From Callipepla californica brunnescens (taxonomy: Eukaryota; Chordata; Aves; Galliformes; Odontophoridae), in contig JALIRH010000027.1 of NCBI GenBank assembly GCA_023055505.1, positions 880,501 through 944,500 of the forward strand: a stretch of DNA of 64,000 bases, read 5' to 3'. The translations under genes and the position numbers were made by a program. The notes beneath the pieces are model-generated. The model saw only the letters and a list, made by a program, of their open reading frames with translations, was not told where the DNA came from and searched no databases. Shown in pieces: positions 20,905 to 32,600 of the stretch. Positions within the stretch are counted from its first letter, which is position 1. Every line of letters starts with the position of its first letter.

Positions 20905-23900
20905 ACACAGCCCGGCCCTGGCTTCATGGCAAGCTCAGCAGCCAGGCATCAGGAAGCGTTCTGCCCCGGATTGCAGCAAGCTGCTCTGCTTCTTCCTTGT
21001 TTTCCCTCCTATTGATTTAGTTTGGAAGCATTTCAGAGGGCACTTTCTCCTGTTATATGGTGATAAAACCCTGGGCTCAGTAACGGAGATCTGATGTCTG
21101 GCATCAGGGCAATACAAATAACAATAAAAGAAACAAAATAGTGGTGAGTCAGGCTGGCTTCGGCTTGGAAAAACATCAGTTCTCCTTATTACTCATTGGC
21201 TTTGCCATCTCCTCTGGGGGACTCAGCCGGAGAGACGCTGCAGGCTGCAGCACAACAGAGGCCGGGCTGAGCTCCGTCCTGCCAGGACCCGCTTTGCTGG
21301 GGCTCAGGGGGTTGCGTGTTGGCAGCAGGAGTGCATCAGCACCGTGCCCAACCAGCCCAGCCCAGCTGCTTTTTTCTATCAAGACTTCTGTTGGTTCATG
21401 TCTACCCTGTTTGCTTCCTTTTGGCACCGTTTATTTCTCTGCAAGTGAAAAATGTACCCTGAATCACAGCACGTTATTTCCACTTGTCAAGATAAAGGTT
21501 AATGAAGTACCGGTAACTGCATCGCCGATCCGGCTCTGCCTCTGTCTGAGATTTTTTTGTGGCTCACTACGCTGCACAGCCCGTGCATGGAAAAGGCTGA
21601 AATTAAAAATTAATAATCAAAACAAAACAGAAGAAGCTGTCAGGGGTCAAGAAATTCGCCATGGCAGCAGCTGAGCCGCTGCTCGCCTCCCCCTGGGGCC
21701 GTGCGGTGGGCACCGGGTGAGGCTTCGCTTTCCCCAGCGCTCCCAGTTGGGCAGCACCGCAGGATTTAAGCAGCACTTCCCTTTGCAAACACTGGCTGCC
21801 TCTGGGTAGCAGCTGCTCAGGTATTCATACACCGTATAAATAATACAGAAAGTATGTATGTACCTCCTACAAATATATATAGATAGGATTTAGAAGCAAC
21901 GTCGTGACACATTTGACGTGGAGCTGTCTTCAGAAAGATTTGCACTGGCCTTGCAGGAGGATTTTGCACGCTGGCTGCACAAAGCCTCCCATGCCCTGGA
22001 CACGAGTGGGCACAGCACGGCAGAGCTGCTCAGCACAGTGTGGCCACGAGGCAGGAGGAACGGTGCAGCTCCACAGCTCCCCTTGGGATCCAGAGGCACG
22101 AGATCATTGTTAGATCCTGCTGATACACAAGGTGCACTGGCTCAGCAGCAGCCCGCGCGGCCGCAGGAAGGAAGGGAGAGGCAGCCTTGTTTTCTTCCCA
22201 GGGAAGGGCAGCCACTTGTGGGATGAGTGTCAGAAGCTGCCGGTTGGGCTGAGTCATGAGGTTGGCATGGGGCGTTCCTCATTAAGGCTGGCCTGGTTGA
22301 GAGCGTGCCCAAGAGGATTGCCGAAATTCACAGACACTTTTTGCTTTTTGTAGGGTTAAGAATCCCACGGCCCCATGTCCTGCTCCACCGCACACAACCA
22401 AAGGCCTGGGGAGGTTATTCGGAGGTTTGTTCTGTGAATATGTTCTTGAAATCTTGAGGACGAGCGAAGTTTAAAAGAAAAAACAACTGAAAACCCAACT
22501 TCTAAAAGAGCAAACCCTCACGGAGCACCTTTTCCCTCTCTCCGAGGTGGATCTGTTGTGAACCCCCAGTGTGGATTTTATCATGGCTTAAATTGAGATG
22601 CTTCGGGGTTGCTGGAATTCAGCTGTGAAGTTCATAGTTTGAGCCCAAGCAAGACAAAGAGAGGCGTGTGCTTCTTCTGCCTTTTGCTATGTGAAGAATT
22701 AGATGAAATACTTACTTTCCAATGTGCTTTTGCAGTAGAAACCCTCCAGAGATGCTACGGAACATGAAATACACTGTGATGGTGGAAGAGCTCCCGAAGC
22801 AATGGAGGACATCAAGAGACAAAGGGATATGTGCAGAGCCGCGGAGGGAGCGGTCGCTGGTGCTGCTGGGAGCCTTGCTGGCTCCTGGCGGATGCAAAAA
22901 TGAGACAAAACGAAGCTTTGCCCACTAGGTGGCTGTAATTGTTACGGCCCTGCTTAGTTTTTGGTATCAGATCATGTTCAGCTCCCTCCTGTCCTGTCTG
23001 TGTGCTGGGGGAGCGTGGGTTCTGTGCTCAGCACGTCCCAGCCATCCTCACCAAATGTCAGTGCTCAAAGCAGCTCGCTGTGCTGTGTCAGAGGGGCCAG
23101 CAGTGCTCTGAAGGACGGAGCACACGCTCATTTTTCACTACCAGAAGAAATCCTTCATTTTCAGATGGCATAAATAATGACAAGAGACGAATAACCCTTG
23201 GAAAGGCTTTGCCCATGCTGTGCCATTAAACACAAGCAGCTTCCTTTTACTGTTGTATCACCAAAACTTTGCAAGCTGATGGATGAAAGCCCAGAAGGCA
23301 GGATTGAGCATCTGTGTCCTAGATTTAGGATCGGTGCTGATGTGAAAAAGAAGCAGGATCTGCAGGAAAGGAGGTGCCAGCGATGCAGTGCAGGGAACAC
23401 ACTGCTCCGTGCGTGCACTGTGCTCAGATCCAGGAGGAGGAGTGGGGCAGAGCTGTGCCCCCAGCCTGCAGGTCCTCCTGCCCGCAGCACGGCTTGTGTC
23501 TCATTCCAAAGGGATTCCCTTTGCCCAAAGAGACCTCCCCGGTACCACACCCCTGGGTTTCAGATCCTGGAGGAGACAGCAGCTGTGGCACAAGGGGAGC
23601 TGCAAGGAGACCTGCTTAGAGCCATTTCAGAACGGCTCTGATGATGGTTTAATCCTGGACAAGGAGATCGTTCCTCTCAGTGCTTGCTCTTGCAGAAGTA
23701 CCACAGAAAAGCACTCAGAAGCCACAATTGCAGCCAATGCAGTTGTGTCCTGCTGTGCCGTGTTTTGGGGCTCCAGAACCGGGGATCGTCCCTGGGCCCC
23801 TCTGATTTATTGGCTCTCGGTCTCCTGTGCCTGCAGCAGGTCTTGCTGAGCAGGTTTAGGTGAAATAATCTCCACACAAACATTCTGCAAACACATCAAT

Positions 23901-24350
23901 CCCGTGTTATGAAATTATCTACCAGAACGCCAGGCACCATCATCACCATCTAGATCTGAAACTAACTTCCATGCGGAGGTGTGAGTAGCTGCCATTTCTG
24001 ATCACGGTGAAGGACCACAGCTTCTCGGGGACGTTCGGTGCAGAACTGCAGGCTCCCGAGAGCAGATTTGGCAAGGTGCAGAGCGATGCGCTGTGATGGA
24101 GTTATGGATGCACACAGCAGCAGAAGCATGCAGACCCAGCGGCTATTTTGGAATGGCACACACTTGCAGCCAGATAACAGAGGTGTGTGGGGCCTCCCCA
24201 GCACTGCCTGTGCCATGGAGGAGATGCCCAGCAGGGAACTGAGCTGGGAGGTGCAGCAGTGAGGCAGAGCCCGGCCTCGGGCAGTGGGATGGGGGCACGG
24301 CCTCAGCGAGCCCGGCCCTGGTCCAGTAGCAGTACACGCTTTGCCCTGCG

Positions 24351-24416
24351 TGCAGGAGCTCTGTGCTCTGTGTGCAGGAGCTCTGTGCTCTGTGTGCAGG
24401 AGCTCTGTGCCCTCTC
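24351..24416. repeat. 22-bp unit repeated three times
   Basis: The unit starts TGCAGGAGCTCTGTGCTCTG and is followed by TG. Two copies are identical and the third diverges at its end. It looks like a young local duplication. Confidence 0.9.
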
Positions 24417-27400
24417 TCATCGGAGCTGGGAATCTCTCCGAAGTGAAGTGCTCCTGCCCAACACGCGCGGTGTTCGGCACGGAGCTCTTTTCGCACTCTT
24501 CCTTTTGGTTTTGTACCGTTTCCAGCATTTCTGGCAAAAACATTTCCTCTGACTGCTTTCCTTCTAGAAACAGCCTCTTCCAGACAGGGCTGCTCTGCCA
24601 CCGCGCAGCGGGCAGACGTGCGGCTATTTAGAACGCCGAGCTGGAACGTCAGCCAAGCACTTGTCTGCTTGCAGGCACAGCTCGAGCTGAGGGCACACCG
24701 TGGGGTGCACCCTGCCCGGCACGGCGCTCAGCGGTGGCACGGCCCTGTGCTGAATTCAGGGCTTCTGGGGACCAAAGTGCTGACAAAACCCGACCAGCTT
24801 TTAGGAGCAGGTATTTCTCAGCCTGGTATTTCTGCCCTCGGCTCCTGTGCACTCTGTGACCAGCGGTTTAATTGGTTGCCAAGCTGCACGCAGCAGCGCT
24901 CGGCAACAGCCATCCAATCCAACAGTGTGCTAATGCGAGGGTTAACGGCGATTTTCCTCCCACCCGCTGCAGCCCCTCTGCTCTGCTGGGAGATGCAGAG
25001 TCATGGCTCTGCCTGCCTGGCTCCCTGCCACCCAACTGCTCCTTTAAAACCCCATACCTCCCATTGAAAGAACTCGGTGTCCTGTTCGCCAGGAGGACGT
25101 CAGTGTTTCTATGGAAACTCTTCCCAAAGATTCTCGCTCGGCGCTGCTGCTGCGTATTGTGTGACCGGCTTTGTGCACGGCAATTCATTATAGAGGCTGT
25201 GACGAAAAGGGAGCAGCTTTCTGCCCAGAGGGAAATAGCACTTGGAATAAAAAACCAAAAAAAAAACCAGCAACAACCAAAAACACCTCCGCATTAATGA
25301 GGTGAGCCACTGGCATGGAAGGAGCCAAAGCCGTTCGTGTTTGAGGTATGAATGGAATCTGCTCACCTGCACTGCTCGCAGAGGAGTGAAACAGCGGTTC
25401 CCGAGTAATGAGCTGAGCTGAAAACACAAATCCCACATAGGATCCTTTTTGTTGTGAGTCGCGTTCCCCCTCCCACCACCACCACCGCTGTGGTCTGTGA
25501 GTGCCACGTAGCAAGGAGCGGACCGCGTGCACGGCTGTGGGCACGGGGCTCTCATCCAGCTCGGGTTTCACATTTGAATTAATGTCCGCGAAGGGGACCT
25601 GGGATTCATGAGCTGATGGAAGATTCACATTACTTTCCCATTTTCCTCAGTAACAGAGTAGCAGGGACCAGCAGAGGATGGCACGCACGTCGGTCTCCCT
25701 CGCTGGCTGTGTCCAAACGTGGCTGGACCGCTCTCCTGGAAACGGGCACTGTGCACTGAAGGGCAGGAAGGCAAAAGGTCGGCATCTCATCCCCGCCTCT
25801 ACCCCAGGTTCAACCTGTTGTTTCATACTGGGAGGCCTCTGCTGACTCTGAAGAAGTGGAACATCGAGGAGATGATGTGATGGTGCCCAGGACAGGTGTG
25901 GGAAGCAGCCCCTGACCAGCGGCAGTCCCAGATGTCCTGAGGAAAACTCGATGTTCGTGCCCTGGGCTGGGAAATGGCACCGAGTGAAAAGCTGGGCAGG
26001 CAATGAGAAGGGACAAGCCTTTTATTTTTAAACCTTGTGAATTTCTGAGTAGTTCTGCTTTGTTGCTCTCCTAGGGAGGAAGGCAGGGTTGGGAAAACAG
26101 GAATCTCAAACTGTGCTTGCTCCCTGAACCTGCACTAAGGACTCGTGTTACCTTTAATTGATGTTTCTGAGTGCATCCTCATTGACCTACCACAACTGCG
26201 CTCTTTGTGCAGAGAACATTCTATTCTGAGAGTGTAATCTAGACCCACGCGAACCATATAGATGTTTTCTGATAACATAATTTAGAAAAAGAGGATGTAA
26301 TTAGTGCCTATGCTGCATGTACGGCATCTGTGCCCTTGTATGCTGAGCCCATGGCCCTGACTGGAATCTGCACCAGGGAAATCTCATTTCATTAAACATG
26401 TGAGCCCTCGTACCTTTGATTTCAGCTTCCTAGCGGTATCCCATGCTGAAATGACTTACAAGGATCTCAGAGGTTCTGGAATCAGGGATCGCTCCTGAAG
26501 GAACATTGTTGTTGGAGGAGAGCAGTGGTGCGGGCAGCGACGCGGAGCAGTGGGTGCGGGCAGCTTGCTCTTTGGGAACAAAGACACAGACACGAAGAGC
26601 TCAGAACATCTGAACAAAACATCAAGGTGCGCAACCCACACCATGCGGTGGTTGTGGTGCTTAAGGCAATGGCACACTCTTGTCTCATCAATCATGGCAT
26701 TGGTGTTCTGTTTCGTTGCCTCCTCGGTGATGGAAGGACATGTGGGGTGAGGCACCGCGGTCCGCACTGTCATCGCTGGGGTCAAATCTGTCCCAGTTCA
26801 GCAGCGGCTGCAAAGTGTGGCCCATCGTGGGGCTTTGTGTGAAATGAGCACACTGTGATCATGATAGATGACCAAAATTAAATCCAATTAAAGTGAAAAA
26901 CAAACAAACCAACAAACAAAGCCATTTCCTTGGAAGGCAGCAGAGCGGGGGAAGCAGAGACAGAGGAAATATAGGTAAAGGTGGGGAAACACAAATAATA
27001 CGTTTATTTTTAAACATTCATTTAAAGTCACAGGAAAAGCATTTAGCGCATGCGATGCCTGGGGTTTCTTACACAGAGAAAGAAGATTAAAACATTAATC
27101 TCTGCTGATTTTACTGCGTAGCTGCAAAAAATGAGCGTGGCCAGAAAGACTGACTGGGAATTGGAAAGCGAAGTTGCACAGCTTGGTGCAGGGAGCAGCA
27201 GCAGTGGGGTGTGCTGTTGTTTGAAAGACAACACAGTTCGGGGCTGAAGATGAAGGGAAGGTCAGGAGCAGCTTGAGAGGAGCGCCCGTTCAGACACTGG
27301 CATGTATGCCAAGTAAGGACAGCCGTGCCATGCAGATGTGTGGGCACCAAGCTGCACTAAGCTGGTGTGAGGATTGCTGGGTGTGACCAGCGACTCCAAG

Positions 27401-28461
27401 CACTTCTATTCTCGAGTTTCCAAAGCTGAGCACCTTTAGAAAAGTGATGGGTCAGCTCTCACTGCACACCGTGTCTCCTCCAGCAAGGCGCCCGCAGTGC
27501 TGCATGCTTCTTACAGTCCTGAGCAAAAACCAAAGCACGAGGAACAGCCCGGTGCTCCAAGGGAACGGACGAGCCCACCCCGAGCATCCTTCCCATCTCT
27601 GGTTTCCATGACAGTTGCATAATCAGACATTTATGTAAGTAGAGGTTTCCTCTTTAAATAGCAGGCTGTGATCTCATGCGCACCTACATAGCAATCCGAA
27701 CGGCCATGATGTGCCAGCCGTGCGGAACTCACTATGCTTCCAACTTATTTTCCTCTATTTATGGTGGCGAATGAGCATGGAGAGTACTGCTCACACACAA
27801 CCGACTCTTCTTGGGGCCTGAAGCTGCCATGCAGAGCCTGCTCTCACTGACAGCAGCACGGAGCGTTCCACTGGCAAACGATTGACAAAAACGTCCTTCC
27901 CTTGCTCCTAATCCTCCTCCTCCTGCTGGAGCTGCTCGGTGACCCAGCAGGGCAGATTGGGGCTCACAGGCGGTTCCGTCGGGTTTTGCCAACCCAGCCG
28001 TGTCTCCATGGGGCTGCTGCTGGCCCTGCATCCCTGCTGGCCCCAGCTCAGTGCTGCCATCAGCCTGGATGTGGCCCGGGCTCGGAGCTGGGGTTCCCTG
28101 CCCATGTGAAGCCCCGGAGCAGCATGGCCCTGCGACGCAGTTACGTAACGGGATTGTTAATGCTTTTATACGTTGGCGGAACTGAAATTAAAAGAGGAAA
28201 TTATTCTCCTGATGCTCAACTCTAATCCCCATCTGTCTGTGTTTTTACTTTTCTGCACTTGCAAAGCTCCCTGATCAAAAGGTCTTGAATAGATTCCAGA
28301 TTTCCAATTTAGTTTGCTTATGCAACCCAAAATATTATGGCAGTCTTTCCTGGGGGCGATTAAGCATATATTTTCAGTTCCTTCAATTCTCTCAGTTCCA
28401 GGAGTGCTAAAAAAGGCATAAAGCTTGAGCTCATCCCATCCCATTAGCACCACAAACAACC

Positions 28462-28478
28462 TTTTTTTTTTTTTTTTT
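28462..28478. repeat. Poly-T run
   Basis: Seventeen consecutive T in intergenic DNA, with no adjacent retroposon body that I can recognise. Confidence 0.85.
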
Positions 28479-29565
28479 AAGCCTTTTTCAAAATATGGGG
28501 ATCGTCATCAGCTTTGCAGGGAAGGAATGTTCCAAAAACCTGTGGTTTGCACTCAGCAGCACAGCAGCAGCGCGTGCAGACCGAGCTGTGCCCAGGACGG
28601 GGCAGACAGGGGCAGGGTCCTGGGCCCGTAATGCCTGGGAGCTATTTGGGTCGAGATTTTCTGTGTCCCATGGTGAGGATGAGCTTCAGCTGCACAGCTG
28701 GGAACAGATCTCATCTTTCTTGTGGTTCGGACAGCATTTGTTCATCATCCCCGCCTGAAAACTGGCGCTGAGTGCTTTGATCCTTTTAATCTTTCTGCTG
28801 CTTCCCCCCCCACCCCCCCTTTGCTGGGTACTGGCACTATGTGGCTGCCAGCGGGTTTCCTCTGTGGAACGAGCAGTGCCCCAACACTGGGAGATGTGGC
28901 TTTTACCCAGAGCACAGTGGGGACACTGCCATTCCATCCGCCGGGCTCTTGGCACCTGGGAGTGGTGTGGGGACCTCGGCAAGTTCCCCAGATGAGTCTG
29001 GGACAGGGCGGGAGGAGGTGATGTGCTCCTGCAGCTGTTAAGGGCAGGATGCTGGCTCCTCTGGATGGCAGTAGGATACCTTACAGAGCATTTGTAATGC
29101 GTCTAGCAGTGGGACAGAGCCATCGGTGCTGGAGAGGCAAGAGGGGAAATCACAGAACTCCACAAAGCAGCAGCAGGCTTCAAGAGGAAACTCTGCCTTG
29201 TGCTGGCGCAGTACCTGCGTGCAGATGAGAGATGCTATGGATGGGGGAGCTGAGCTCTTGGGGTTTCCCCCGGTGCTGTAGGACCGGGCAGCACCACCTG
29301 CCTGAAAGCAGGCGAGGCAGCCCAGCAGCGTGCAGTGTTCAGAGCAGCCCTGATCAAATGTTGCTGCTCTCAGCGGTGAGCAACTGCTCATAAATAGCAC
29401 CTGATCCCATTACTTCGTGACCTTCACTTCCCAGCCCGGCAAGGCACGGCTCGTGGTGTGCCCGGGCTCCCAAAGCAGGCAGGGTGCTGGCGATGCCCCG
29501 CGGTGGGCCGGACCATGCAGGCTGTACCAGGCAGCAAGGGGGGGTGGGGGGGGTCTCCCACACTC

Positions 29566-29612
29566 ATTTCATAGAATTACAGAATCATTTGGAGGTGGCA
29601 TGGCCACCTCTG
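29566..29612 (-). mobile_element. CR1-like LINE 3'-end remnant (reverse orientation)
   Basis: The plus strand reads TTCATAGAATTACAGAATCA followed by TTTGGAGGTGG. This is the reverse complement of the degenerate ATTCTATG tail and the last bases of CR1. Only the extreme 3' end is visible, as is common for 5'-truncated CR1 copies. Confidence 0.5.
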
Positions 29613-32600
29613 GCTGTCGGAGGCTGCAGCGGTCGCTCACACACTGGGACACAGCTCGTGTGTTGGTGCTCCATCACCGTCACTTTCAGAGGACATCTGC
29701 ACAGAGCATGGAAAAGGATGGGTGGACAGGGTCGGTGCCTTCCCAGTCACCTTGTGACAGAACGGGGATTCAGACAGATCCGCATAAACCTTTTTTCTTT
29801 ATGTCTTTTCTTACATAGGTCTTTTGAGCACTATCCAGCAGATGAGGTTATTTCAGTGCACGCAGCACACGCTGCACGTCGGTGCCCCCTCCTCCCCCTG
29901 ACTTCTATCAGGAGATCTCCTCCCTCAGCTGCAGCTCGTGGCCGGGCAGGACAGAGTAACTGCAAATTGCAAAACGTGGCAGGTTTAAGGATGGAAAGAG
30001 CCCAGACGGATTCTCCCCATGCGTTTGCCAGGAGGAGGGGCGGCTCTGAGCGCCCTATGGGATGTGCTTGGCACGTGGATGCGGTGTGGTGGCAGAGTGC
30101 CACGCAGCCCCTGCCCGAGAGCAGAGCACGCTGCCCAGCAGGGGACGAGCAGAGCTTTTTGCCATCACAAAGCCTGCTTCTCCAGAAGCTGCTCTGTGTT
30201 TCCCTAGTGGAAATGGTGGTACATACACCTGAGTGTAGCTCAGCACCGTGCACCCACCCGCGGTGCTCATGTCAGCTGTGCTGCTGCATGGGATGGGAGT
30301 GCTGGGGGAGGAAGGGCAGAGTGAGGGACCCCTTCACCAGAGCCTCACAAAGAGCAAAAATAAACCTTCCCCATCCCCATGGCAAGCGCTGCTCCCAAGG
30401 GATGGCAAAATGGCACAGGGAGATGTGCGTGTGCTGCTGCCCACGCCCCGAGTGGGAAGAGTTTAATGGGAGCTGAGAAGGAACGGCACGTAGGAGGAGA
30501 AGAGATGTTCGCAGAGCCCTTTTGTTTTCCTGGACGGCAGAGGGAGGTGGAAAGGAACTCCCCTCCCACGGGAACGGGAGCTCGAGGTGTGGGACCCTTC
30601 CAGAAGCTCATCACTGCCCCTGAATCAGCCCCGTGTGATGGAAGCACCCACAAAGGGAAGTGCAGTGCCCCAGGGCCGCACTGCCCCGCTCCGCTGCACA
30701 CAGCGGTGTGAATGAGGCTCTCACAGATCCCATCCTGCAGAAACTCCGTGTCCTTTGCTCACGGAAAGGAATGAAAGCTGCATATAACATTGAGTACCCG
30801 GTAACCCCGTGCCTGCATAAATCAGAGCCTCTCATGAATGTCGCTCTGTACCCGCGGCCGCCGGACCCGCGCGCTTTGTAAAGATAAATAAAATGTGAAC
30901 AAAGCGACAGTCACAGGGCCCCGCAGACAGCACCTGTGTTCTGAGAGCCCGAAAGGTCCCAGGGCACAACGGGGTGGGTGTGAGTGCTGTACCAGCATGG
31001 CAGTGTGACCCCCCCCGCAGTGCAGCATCGCACCGGGGCCGCTCAGCACAGAGGGGAGCGCAGCTCTGGGAGCCCACGTGTCATCATTCAGACACAGAGC
31101 TGCTTCACAACTGTTTCTTCAGTCCTAACATCACACGGGATTGCAACTGCAGCCCTCAGACCCCACCAACAGACCCAGAGGAGAGCTGAGCTCTGCCCCC
31201 AGCTATCCTCCACGGCAGCTTGTCCTTGCTGTATGTGACTTCCCACCAAACAGCAGCTTCTGCCTTTAGGAACAGCAGTTCCCTTCTGGCCCCTCTCCCC
31301 GCACTCCACCAACACAGCACTGCAAAACCTTCTTACAGCGTTCAGCAAAGGCTCGTGTCGTAGCCAGTGAGCACTGCTAAAAGGGCACTGAATGCTTTTT
31401 CCATTGCCATTAATTGAGTGAAGAGCAAACAGACTCCGCTGCTGTCATATCACATCAAAATAATTAGCTCTGCCATAAATAGCACGGCTTACTCACTTGT
31501 TTCTTCTCCCTCTTTAAGGTCAGGGCCGCAGTTGGGGGGAGCAGCACAGCAGAGCTGCAGCACTCCGTGGTCCCACGGCCACGCACGTCCATCCCTGGGA
31601 CAGCCACGTGCGCTCACATTCGGATGAGAAGAGGGGAACGAGAGCGTTGGCGAGCGGCAGCTCTGCAAATTTGCATGGGCTTAATTAATGAGCATTTTCT
31701 AACCAATTTTAGCTAACCTGCCCTTGTTTTTGTTGGATGATGCTTCTGTATCAAGTTAAACCATCCCTTAATCACTTTGGCATTAAGCACGGCTTCTGCA
31801 CAAATTAAATGAGCAGAACAAGCCGTGACACCACGGTGCTCCCCGACCCCGAGCTGCTGGGACCCCTCATCACCTCCGCTCCACGGGGGCTGTGCAGGGA
31901 CAGCCACTGCCCCTCCTCCTGGGCCAACAGCTACAGCCAGCGACCGCCCCTCCCTAGCCAAGGGCAGCAGAAAGGTCAGATTTAATACAAAAGGGCGATA
32001 AAATAACACAGAAAGTGTGCAAAAATAGAGCGTGGCCACACAGAAAGGCAGCGTGTCCGTGCGGCCGGCGGAACGCCCGCAGCACAGATGCACCATTCAT
32101 CCCCACAGAGGCTCTTTATAGGGCCCTCAGAGCTGGGATGCTGACATCGCTGCCTTCCCTTCTGGAAGGGCTGGGGATGAAGGAGGGGACTGATGGCTGT
32201 GGGTAACCGACAGCCACGGATGTCCCTCAGCCCCCGGCAGCAGAGGATTTGCCCCAGTCTGTGCTGGGAGCTGCCACGGGGTTCACCTGCAGTCCTACAC
32301 CGGGTTGGATTTGGGTGTTTGAGCACTGCTGACTCTTACCAATGGGCAGAAGGAGCACCACAGTGCAGGAACTGCAGCCCCCCACGTCTGGGGAACGCAG
32401 CCCGTCCCCATACCTGTGTGCAGTGGTGCTTTGCAGCTTCCCCCCCACACAGCATGGCACTGTGCACGTCTCCAAGTCACTGCTGAAGCCCACAGCAGAA
32501 TTCAAGGAGCAGTTCTGCACGCTTGCAATGGATGAAGCCCAAGGTCTGAAGCACTTACATCAAAAACTCCAGATCAGCCTCGGGACACAGGAGGACCTTC

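Larger units (their letters stand above)
20905..29560. other. Intergenic, TOB1-SPAG9 interval (middle part)
   Basis: GC-rich DNA with many short overlapping open frames on both strands, none with a recognisable domain or a chain of compatible splice sites. It contains a 22-bp triplicated unit near 24.35 kb, a T run at 28462-28478, a C run at 28804-28819, and AT-rich pockets near 27.6 and 28.15 kb. I see no gene. Confidence 0.55.

Noticed and set aside
20622..21094. Open frames rich in His-Pro-Ser-Ile and Met-Asp-Gly-Trp
   Set aside because: They are translations of the CCAT microsatellite.
29484..30476. A 330-codon plus-strand open frame
   Set aside because: It is Cys/Ser/Arg-rich with no recognisable fold, overlaps a CR1 remnant, has competing open frames on the other strand, and sits in stop-poor GC-rich DNA.
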